Assembly (NCBI GenBank): GCA_027021095.1
Contig: JALUUZ010000534.1
Coordinates: 1 to 6,475, forward strand
DNA: 6,475 nucleotides
Direction: 5' to 3'
From: Gammaproteobacteria bacterium
Lineage (GTDB): Bacteria > Pseudomonadota > Gammaproteobacteria > SZUA-21
Notes under the pieces: model-generated
What the model was told of the DNA's origin: nothing
What the model saw: only the letters and a program-made list of their open reading frames with translations
Databases searched by the model: none
Made by a program: the position numbers and the translations under genes
Part shown: in pieces, positions 1-5,150 of the stretch
Layout of the letters: each line of letters starts with the position of its first letter
How positions within the stretch are numbered: position 1 is the stretch's first letter

Positions 1-187
1 CGGCATGCAGTGGTGCGGGATAGCACTCGATCCACAGGCCAACCAGGAGCCGGAAAGCACGGCAGGCCTGGTATCCAGGCCGGGTTCACGGCCGATGGTC
101 TATGTCGTGGAGGTCGATGAGGAGCTGTTGATTGCGCAGGACACGCTGGAATGCATTGCGGCAGGGAATGGAAACCAGATCGGCTGA
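1..187 (+). CDS. ackA: Acetate kinase, C-terminal end only (5' truncated by window)
   Basis: Acetate kinase interconverts acetyl phosphate + ADP and acetate + ATP in the cytoplasm. Only the last 61 codons are present, read in the frame whose first full codon is at base 2 and ending at TGA 185-187. The visible protein has the family's C-terminal pattern: a 'GMQWCGIALDPQAN' segment matching the usual G-x-x-x-x-G-I-x-L-D-x-x-x-N, then a serine-arginine pair before a beta strand (SRPMVYVV), then 'DEELLIAQDT', very close to the EE-x-x-IAQD/IARDT ending of known AckA proteins. The catalytic and nucleotide-binding parts lie outside the window. The gene stops 17 bases before phosphoketolase, whose product acetyl phosphate is its substrate, which strongly supports the call. 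The internal ATG at base 5 is not a start but a methionine inside the protein. The residues after IAQDT (about 14, ending NGNQIG) are a non-conserved tail. Confidence 0.85.
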   Translation, partial: GMQWCGIALDPQANQEPESTAGLVSRPGSRPMVYVVEVDEELLIAQDTLECIAAGNGNQIG

Positions 188-194
188 GTCAACC

Positions 195-200
195 GGAGGG
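195..200 (+). promoter_or_regulatory. Ribosome binding site of phosphoketolase
   Basis: GGAGGG lies 4-5 bases before ATG 205 and 7-8 bases before the adjacent ATG 208. It decides the start: the same frame is open back to an ATG at 151, but that would overlap the acetate kinase end and has no such site. Confidence 0.8.
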
Positions 201-204
201 CAGA

Positions 205-2631
205 ATGATGTCACAGACAGAAGCAGTGAACGCGGCGCATGCCGGGACCGATGACAAGACCCCCGTGGAGACCTTGAGCAAGCGTGAATTGCAGCAGATT
301 CATGCGTACTGGCGTGCGGCCAACTATCTTTCCGTTGGCCAGATCTACCTGCTCGACAATCCACTGCTCAAGGAGCCGCTGAGGCTGGAGCATGTCAAGC
401 CGAGACTGCTTGGTCATTGGGGCACGACGCCGGGGTTGAATTTTATCTATGCCCACCTCAACCGGATCATCAATCTTTACGATCTTTCCATGATCTATCT
501 TGCAGGTCCCGGTCATGGGGGACCGGGACTGGTTGCGAACACCTACCTGGAAGGCACCTACAGTGAATTCTACCCGGAAGTCGCGCGCGATACGGACGGG
601 ATGAAGAAGCTGTTCCGGCAGTTTTCGTTTCCGGGTGGAATTCCCAGCCATGTGGCACCGGAGACACCTGGCTCGATTCATGAGGGCGGGGAGCTTGGTT
701 ATGTCGTCGCACACGCTTACGGTGCAGTGTTTGACAATCCTGAGCTGATCGCCGCCTGCGTCGTTGGTGACGGTGAAGCCGAGACAGGACCGCTGGCTGC
801 TGCCTGGCATTCCAACAAGTTTCTCAACCCGGTGACAGACGGTGCGGTATTGCCGATCCTGCACCTGAACGGCTACAAGATCGCGAATCCGACTCTGCTG
901 GCACGGATCAGCCGCGAAGAACTGCAGAGCCTGTTCGTCGGCTACGGCTACCAGCCTTATTTCGTCGAAGGCTCCGAGCCGGAGCTGATGCACCAGGCCA
1001 TGGCCTCGACGCTGGACCAGGTGATCGATGACATCAAGGAAATTCAGTACCTGGCAAGGAACCGGCAGCAGACACAGCGTCCGCGCTGGCCGATGATTAT
1101 TCTGCGGACCCCGAAGGGTTGGACCGGACCGAAACAGGTCGATGGCCAGAAAACCGAAGACTACTGGCGTTCACACCAGGTGCCGCTTGCCGGGTTGGCG
1201 GACAACCCAGAGCATTTGCGGTTACTTGAACAATGGATGAGGAGTTATCGTCCGGAGGAGCTGTTCACCAGTGATGGCCGGCTGATCGACGAGCTGGCAG
1301 CGCTGGCGCCGCGCGGCGAGCAGCGCATGGGCGCGAATCCGCATGCCAATGGCGGGCTGTTGTTAAAGCCATTGGTATTGCCGGATTTCCGTGCCTATGC
1401 GCTGGAGTTGGCAGCCCCCGGGGAGATCGATGCGCAGGCGACCAAAGTGATGGGACGCTACCTGCGTGATGTGATGCGCTGCAACGAAGAAGCGCGGAAT
1501 TTTCGTGTGATGGGTCCGGACGAGACCAAGTCCAATCGTCTCGATGCGTTGTTCGAAGTCACCGACCGCCGCTGGATGGCGGCACGCCTGCCGGAAGACG
1601 AGAGCCTGGCGCCGGATGGCCGGGTGATGGAGATTCTGTCAGAGCATACCTGTCAAGGTTGGCTTGAAGGTTATCTGCTGACCGGGCGTCACGGGCTGTT
1701 TTCGTGTTACGAGGCGTTTATCCATATCGTCGATTCGATGTTCAACCAGCATGCCAAGTGGCTGAAAGTGACCAGCAAGGAAATTCCGTGGCGGCGGCCG
1801 ATCGCGTCATTGAACTACCTGCTGACCTCGCATGTCTGGCGCCAGGATCACAACGGGTTTTCGCACCAGGATCCGGGGTTTATCGATCATGTCGTCAACA
1901 AGAAAGCGGACGTCATCCGTGTCTACCTGCCACCGGACGCCAATACCTTGCTTTGTATCACCGACTGTTGCCTGCGTTCGCGCAATTTCGTCAACGTCAT
2001 CGTCGCCGGCAAACAGCCGCAGCCACAATGGTTGACCATGGAGCAGGCGATTGCACACTGCCAGGCGGGAGTCAGTATCTGGGACTGGGCCGGCAATGCG
2101 GCAGGCACCGAACCGGATGTGGTGATGGCTTGTGCTGGCGATGTGCCGACGATCGAGACGCTCGCGGCGGTCGACCTGTTACGCAGGCATCTGCCTGGAC
2201 TGAAGGTGCGTGTGATCAACGTGATCGACCTGATGACCTTACAGGATCAGCAGGAACATCCGCACGGCTTGCCGGACCAGGAGTTCGACAGGTTGTTTAC
2301 CAAGAACAAGCCGATTATTTTTTCCTACCATGGTTACCCTTGGTTGATTCATCGCCTGGCTTACCGCCGCTGCAATCACAAAAACCTGCATGTGCGTGGC
2401 TACAAGGAGGAAGGCACGACAACGACACCATTCGACATGCTGGTACGCAACGAGATGGACCGGTTTCACTTGGTGGCGGACGTGCTTGACCGGGTGTCAG
2501 TGGCGGGTCCCGAATCCGAACGCCTGCGGCAGCTGGTCGATGACAGGCTTGCGGCGCACGGTGACTATATTACTCGTCACGGGATCGACATGCCGGAAAT
2601 CAGGGCGTGGCGGTGGCCGCATGGTGTTTAG
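205..2631 (+). CDS. xfp: Phosphoketolase (xylulose-5-phosphate / fructose-6-phosphate)
   Basis: Thiamine-diphosphate enzyme that splits xylulose-5-P (to glyceraldehyde-3-P) or fructose-6-P (to erythrose-4-P) with phosphate, giving acetyl phosphate. At 808 residues from ATG 205 (807 from ATG 208) it has the family's usual full length, with XFP_N, central XFP and XFP_C regions in order. Visible motifs: GHWG 70-73, GPGHGGPG 101-108, IPSHVAPETPGS from 146, the ThDP/Mg motif GDGEAETGP 188-196 with N222 downstream, RSHQ with H324, SEHTCQGWLEGY with E480, QDHNGFSHQDPGF 547-559, and the C-terminal GYKEEGTTTTPFD from 732. H71, H104, H149, H324, E480 and H554 probably match the catalytic residues known from bifidobacterial phosphoketolase; this is aligned from memory. 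No key motif is missing and there is no frameshift. It sits 17 bases after acetate kinase, so the two are very likely one operon giving acetate and ATP. Substrate preference cannot be read from sequence alone. Confidence 0.97.
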   Translation: MMSQTEAVNAAHAGTDDKTPVETLSKRELQQIHAYWRAANYLSVGQIYLLDNPLLKEPLRLEHVKPRLLGHWGTTPGLNFIYAHLNRIINLYDLSMIYLAGPGHGGPGLVANTYLEGTYSEFYPEVARDTDGMKKLFRQFSFPGGIPSHVAPETPGSIHEGGELGYVVAHAYGAVFDNPELIAACVVGDGEAETGPLAAAWHSNKFLNPVTDGAVLPILHLNGYKIANPTLLARISREELQSLFVGYGYQPYFVEGSEPELMHQAMASTLDQVIDDIKEIQYLARNRQQTQRPRWPMIILRTPKGWTGPKQVDGQKTEDYWRSHQVPLAGLADNPEHLRLLEQWMRSYRPEELFTSDGRLIDELAALAPRGEQRMGANPHANGGLLLKPLVLPDFRAYALELAAPGEIDAQATKVMGRYLRDVMRCNEEARNFRVMGPDETKSNRLDALFEVTDRRWMAARLPEDESLAPDGRVMEILSEHTCQGWLEGYLLTGRHGLFSCYEAFIHIVDSMFNQHAKWLKVTSKEIPWRRPIASLNYLLTSHVWRQDHNGFSHQDPGFIDHVVNKKADVIRVYLPPDANTLLCITDCCLRSRNFVNVIVAGKQPQPQWLTMEQAIAHCQAGVSIWDWAGNAAGTEPDVVMACAGDVPTIETLAAVDLLRRHLPGLKVRVINVIDLMTLQDQQEHPHGLPDQEFDRLFTKNKPIIFSYHGYPWLIHRLAYRRCNHKNLHVRGYKEEGTTTTPFDMLVRNEMDRFHLVADVLDRVSVAGPESERLRQLVDDRLAAHGDYITRHGIDMPEIRAWRWPHGV

Positions 2632-2742
2632 TTTTGCTTGACCAGGATCAAGGGACCCGTGCTGGCTGTGTATTAGAGTAAGGTCAGGCTGCACGCGAGG
2701 TGTTGATTTGCGGTGCGGGCGCGATTGAATATCAATAAAATT

Positions 2743-2747
2743 AGGAG
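2743..2747 (+). promoter_or_regulatory. Ribosome binding site of the porin-like gene
   Basis: AGGAG sits seven bases before ATG 2755 in an A/T-rich leader. A short inverted repeat (ATTGA 2724-2728, TCAAT 2732-2736) lies just upstream. I see no convincing -35/-10 pair and no terminator with a T-run in the 123 bases after phosphoketolase, so whether the porin has its own promoter is open. Confidence 0.75.
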
Positions 2748-2754
2748 AGTCTAA

Positions 2755-4080
2755 ATGAAATATCCGGGCAGATTCACCATTTACCTGGTTCCTTTTGCAG
2801 TGTTACTGGCGCTGCCGGCGTCGTTGCTGGCCGATGCCAAGTATGACGCACTGAAGAAAAAGGTCGAACTGCTGGAGAAGCAGTTACGCCAGGTCAAGCA
2901 GGTGCTGAAGCAACAGGAAGCCAAGGTCAAGCGCGTGGAACGCAAAACCACATCGAAAAAAGTCATCGTCTACAAGGGCAAAGCCAAGGATTTTATGACC
3001 CGTGCCGAAGGCAGAAAGCTCGAGAAGAAAGTCGATGCGGCCTCGGAATGGAAAGACCCGAATACGTTGATCCATATGGCGGGTTATGCGGATATCGGTT
3101 TTGTCGATGGCGACCGCAAGAATGGAAGCTTTGTGCTGGGGAGCTTTTCACCGATTTTTCACTTCCAGTACAAGGACAAGGTGATGCTGGAGTCAGAGCT
3201 CGAGGTCGAGTTGGAGGCGAATGGCGACACCAAGGTCGGGCTTGAGTATTTGACGATCGACTGGTTTTTCAGTGACTATGCCGCACTCGTCGCGGGCAAG
3301 TTCCTAAGCCCGATCGGGCAGTTCAGGCAGAACCTGCATCCTTCATGGATCAACAAGCTGCCGTCGGCACCGCCGGGGTTCGGGCATGACGGAGCGGCCC
3401 CTGTGTCTGAGACAGGATTCCAGATCCGGGGCGGGTTTCCGTTGGGCAAGATACGCAGTAACTATGCAGTGTTCGTCGGTAATGGGCCTGAACTCAACAC
3501 CGAATGGGACGGATCCGGGTTTGAACTCGACGGGATCGATGCCGAAGGCAAGGGGACCGACAGTGACAATGAAAAGGTCTGGGGGGCCAGGTTTGCCGTA
3601 CTGCCATGGAAGGGAGTGGAAATAGGCGTTTCGGCGGCGACCGGCAAGGCGACTGTGACCAAGGTCGAGGACGATCTGGGTACCGCGCCGGCCTTGTCCA
3701 ACGAGCAGGCGCGTGATTACGATGTCTATGGTGCTGATTTCGTCTGGAAAATAAAATCCGTTGCCCTGCGCGGCGAGTATGTCAGGTCCAAGGTCGGCAG
3801 GGCGGTCACCGGCGTCAGTGCGTCTGACGGCGGGGTTTGGGAGACCTGGTATACACAGGCTTCTTATCGTTTTCCCGGTACACGGTTTGAAGGGGTGGTC
3901 CGCTATACCGATTTCGATGCGCCTGGTACCGGCAAGGATCAGAAGCAGTGGGCGATCGGGTTGAACTATCTGTTTGCCAGTAATATCGTTGCCAAGATTG
4001 CCTATGAAATGAATGACGGGCAGGCAGGCACGGTGGCGGATGACAATCGCTGGTTTATCCAGATGGCCTATGGTTTCTAG
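2755..4080 (+). CDS. Outer-membrane porin-like beta-barrel with N-terminal coiled coil
   Basis: A 441-residue exported protein. Residues 1-28 look like a Sec signal peptide: basic start, hydrophobic run at about 8-25, and a likely cleavage after ADA at 26-28 (after A26 is possible). About residues 29-62 form a charged heptad helix (YDALKKKVELLEKQL and on), predicted to be a coiled coil. A further lysine-rich stretch runs to about 100. From there the protein alternates short amphipathic strands (for example GYADIGFV, VMLESELEVELEA, ALRGEYVRS, FEGVVRYTDF) with turns rich in Gly, Asp and Asn, and it ends in phenylalanine (MAYGF), the usual outer-membrane barrel C-terminal signal. The layout resembles OprO/OprP-like ('phosphate-selective') porins and coiled-coil porins such as DcaP; the substrate is not determinable. 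The stop codon is 11 bases before the diheme cytochrome gene, so the two are probably co-translated. The class is well supported; the family assignment is weaker. Confidence 0.82.
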   Translation: MKYPGRFTIYLVPFAVLLALPASLLADAKYDALKKKVELLEKQLRQVKQVLKQQEAKVKRVERKTTSKKVIVYKGKAKDFMTRAEGRKLEKKVDAASEWKDPNTLIHMAGYADIGFVDGDRKNGSFVLGSFSPIFHFQYKDKVMLESELEVELEANGDTKVGLEYLTIDWFFSDYAALVAGKFLSPIGQFRQNLHPSWINKLPSAPPGFGHDGAAPVSETGFQIRGGFPLGKIRSNYAVFVGNGPELNTEWDGSGFELDGIDAEGKGTDSDNEKVWGARFAVLPWKGVEIGVSAATGKATVTKVEDDLGTAPALSNEQARDYDVYGADFVWKIKSVALRGEYVRSKVGRAVTGVSASDGGVWETWYTQASYRFPGTRFEGVVRYTDFDAPGTGKDQKQWAIGLNYLFASNIVAKIAYEMNDGQAGTVADDNRWFIQMAYGF

Positions 4081-4084
4081 GGGG
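4079..4084 (+). promoter_or_regulatory. Ribosome binding site of cytochrome c overlapping the porin stop codon
   Basis: AGGGGG shares its first two bases with the porin's TAG stop (4078-4080) and lies seven bases before ATG 4092. This placement suggests that ribosomes finishing the porin help start the cytochrome. Confidence 0.6.
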
Positions 4085-4091
4085 ATGCGAA

Positions 4092-4718
4092 ATGACTACC
4101 AGCAAAGACAGAGTGAATAAATTTATTTTCGGCAGGGTCTTGACACTGGCGCTGCTTGCCGGTTTGGCAGTGTATGCGACCTCGGGGATGGCCGCTTCGG
4201 CGAACAAGAAAGGGGACAGTAAACGCGGTGCCAAAGTCTGGGCCGAAAACTGTGGCCGTTGTCACAACAGCCGTGACGCGCGTGAGCTGCGCGACGACCA
4301 GTGGATGTCCACCGCCTTTCATATGCGTATACGTGCCGGCCTGACCGGGCAGGAGACACGGGATGTCATTGCGTTTCTGACCGAAACCAACGATCCGCCG
4401 CGAACCAGTGTGCTGGCTGCTTCGCCGACACCCCAGGCAGGAGCCCGCCGGCTCAGTGGCGAGGCAGTCTATAAACAAGTCTGTATTGCCTGTCATGGAG
4501 CCAACGGCAAAGGGACATTGCCCGGTGCGCCGGATTTTACCAGCCGCAAGGGGCCGTTGAAGAAAAACGACGCGACACTGATCAAAAATATCACGCAGGG
4601 TTATCAAAGCCCTGGGTCACCGATGGCGATGCCGGCCAAAGGCGGGAAATCGGACCTGACCGCGGCGGAAATCAAGGCGGTACTGGCTTATCTGCGCAGC
4701 CGGTTTGGTCAACGCTGA
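4092..4718 (+). CDS. Periplasmic diheme cytochrome c
   Basis: A 208-residue exported protein with two class I cytochrome c domains, expected to carry electrons in the periplasm. The N-terminus has a hydrophobic run (about 15-30) and Ala-rich cleavage sites near 34-37; an uncleaved membrane anchor cannot be excluded. Haem 1 binds at CGRCH 54-58, with M78 (in FHMRIRAGLT) as the likely distal ligand and a closing helix ending AFL at 94-96. Haem 2 binds at CIACHG 131-136 followed by GKGTLPGAPDF, with M180 in SPMAMPAKGG as the likely distal ligand and a final helix KAVLAYLRSRF. A Pro/Ala/Ser linker (about 101-120) joins the domains. The size and two-domain form recall the cytochrome c4 type, but the first domain is unusual in having a histidine (H77) next to the candidate ligand M78. 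Redox partners are unknown. The short distance to the porin gene suggests a shared function; no oxidase or dehydrogenase subunit is in view. Confidence 0.92.
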   Translation: MTTSKDRVNKFIFGRVLTLALLAGLAVYATSGMAASANKKGDSKRGAKVWAENCGRCHNSRDARELRDDQWMSTAFHMRIRAGLTGQETRDVIAFLTETNDPPRTSVLAASPTPQAGARRLSGEAVYKQVCIACHGANGKGTLPGAPDFTSRKGPLKKNDATLIKNITQGYQSPGSPMAMPAKGGKSDLTAAEIKAVLAYLRSRFGQR

Positions 4719-4736
4719 TCTGTGCTATGATACCGG

Positions 4737-4768
4737 GGCCGGGAAACGCCGATCGGTGCTTCCCGGCC
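4737..4768 (+). terminator. Strong GC hairpin after cytochrome gene (terminator-like, no T-run)
   Basis: GGCCGGGAA (4737-4745) pairs perfectly with TTCCCGGCC (4760-4768). Inside, after one A/C mismatch, four more pairs (4747-4750 with 4755-4758, one of them G-T) close a GATC tetraloop. It starts 18 bases after the cytochrome stop. No run of T follows on either strand, so it may end or protect the transcript by a route other than classic intrinsic termination. Confidence 0.55.
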
Positions 4769-4779
4769 GCACGCAGGGT

Positions 4780-4800
4780 CTATACTTTCATGGGGTATAG
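4780..4800. promoter_or_regulatory. Inverted repeat CTATAC-N9-GTATAG over a -10-like box
   Basis: Perfect six-base arms at 4780-4785 and 4795-4800, separated by nine bases. The left arm contains TATACT (4781-4786), five of six matches to the sigma-70 -10 consensus, but no good -35 lies upstream. Right of it, GGGTATA and GGGTAAA follow in tandem (4793-4806). It could be an operator, a promoter core or both. Only the symmetry is certain. Confidence 0.35.
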
Positions 4801-4878
4801 GGTAAACAGGGAGCAAATTGTGTTTTGACCCGCGTTGTTCGACACCGGCTCACCGGGAGCGGTGGCGGGCGATGCAGG

Positions 4879-4909
4879 TTGGCAGGATTCGCCTGCGAAT
4901 CACTTTAAA
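4879..4909 (+). promoter_or_regulatory. Candidate promoter of the SAP-like gene / pgm unit
   Basis: TTGGCA at 4879-4884 matches the sigma-70 -35 box at five of six positions. TTTAAA at 4904-4909 matches the -10 box at four of six, with a long 19-base spacer. The spacer contains a perfect six-base inverted repeat (4886-4901). The position, 32 bases before the start codon at 4941, is suitable. The spacing is not optimal, so the call is tentative. Confidence 0.4.
4886..4901. repeat. Inverted repeat GATTCG-CCTG-CGAATC
   Basis: Perfect six-base arms with a four-base centre, lying within the spacer of the candidate promoter. An overlapping alternative hairpin, GCAGG (4882-4886) with CCTGC (4892-4896), cannot form at the same time. 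Its location suggests a repressor or activator operator if the promoter is real. It does not match LexA or FNR site patterns. Confidence 0.45.
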
Positions 4910-4925
4910 AATGCAAAATCAAAAT

Positions 4926-4930
4926 GGAGG
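4926..4930 (+). promoter_or_regulatory. Ribosome binding site of the SAP-like gene
   Basis: GGAGG ten bases before ATG 4941, in an A-rich leader. It selects the 69-residue form over the in-frame opening at 4818, which would add 41 non-conserved-looking residues and has no comparable site. Confidence 0.7.
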
Positions 4931-4940
4931 TTTGTCAACG

Positions 4941-5150
4941 ATGAATATGCAAAGTGTACGTCAGATCGCAAAATCCCGCGGTATCGCCCCGCGCAAGCTG
5001 AACAAGATCGAACTGGTCAGGACATTGCAGCGTGAAGAGGGGAATTTCGACTGTTTCGCGACCAGTTACGCCGGGTACTGTGATCAGGCCGAGTGTTTAT
5101 GGCGTGACGACTGCCTTTCACTGTCGGCACAGCAACGTAAAGACAGTTGA
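4941..5150 (+). CDS. Small SAP-domain-like protein with four cysteines
   Basis: A 69-residue cytoplasmic protein. Residues 1-33 (MNMQSVRQIAKSRGIAPRK, then LNKIELVRTLQREEG) show the helix-turn-helix-like pattern of SAP / Rho N-terminal domains: a first helix, a G-I-x-P-x-K-L turn, then a second helix K-x-E-L-V-R-x-L-Q. Such domains bind nucleic acid. Residues 34-62 carry four cysteines (C38, C47, C52, C58; spacing x8, x4, x5) in a compact acidic-aromatic segment (NFDCF, GYCDQAECLWRDDC) that might bind a metal. I recognise this as a small conserved bacterial protein type annotated as SAP domain-containing, with no established role. ATG 4941 follows GGAGG; ATG 4947 is a less likely alternative. 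Its stop TGA shares its A with the ATG of phosphoglucomutase, so the two are almost certainly translated together. DNA or RNA binding is inferred from the fold only. Confidence 0.85.
   Translation: MNMQSVRQIAKSRGIAPRKLNKIELVRTLQREEGNFDCFATSYAGYCDQAECLWRDDCLSLSAQQRKDS

Noticed and set aside
151..204. Upstream in-frame start for phosphoketolase
   Set aside because: It overlaps the acetate kinase coding end and lacks a ribosome binding site; GGAGGG at 195-200 points to ATG 205 or 208.
211..993. Open frame of 260 codons on the minus strand
   Set aside because: Antisense to the start of phosphoketolase; no recognised motif.
1704..2489. Open frame of 261 codons on the plus strand in another frame
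   Set aside because: Inside phosphoketolase, out of frame, with no ribosome binding site or domain.
2637..2652. Hairpin CTTGA/TCAAG just after phosphoketolase as a terminator
   Set aside because: Only five pairs, mostly A/T, and no T-run follows.
2724..2736. Possible FNR site ahead of the porin (ATTGA-ATA-TCAAT)
   Set aside because: FNR half-sites need TTGAT-N4-ATCAA; the spacing here is too short by three bases and the symmetry is minimal.
4077..4607. Open frame of 176 codons on the minus strand
   Set aside because: Antisense to the diheme cytochrome, which has two CxxCH motifs and a signal peptide.
4818..4940. Longer N-terminus for the SAP-like protein
   Set aside because: The 41 added residues look random, contain the promoter-like and palindromic DNA, and GGAGG at 4926-4930 fits ATG 4941.
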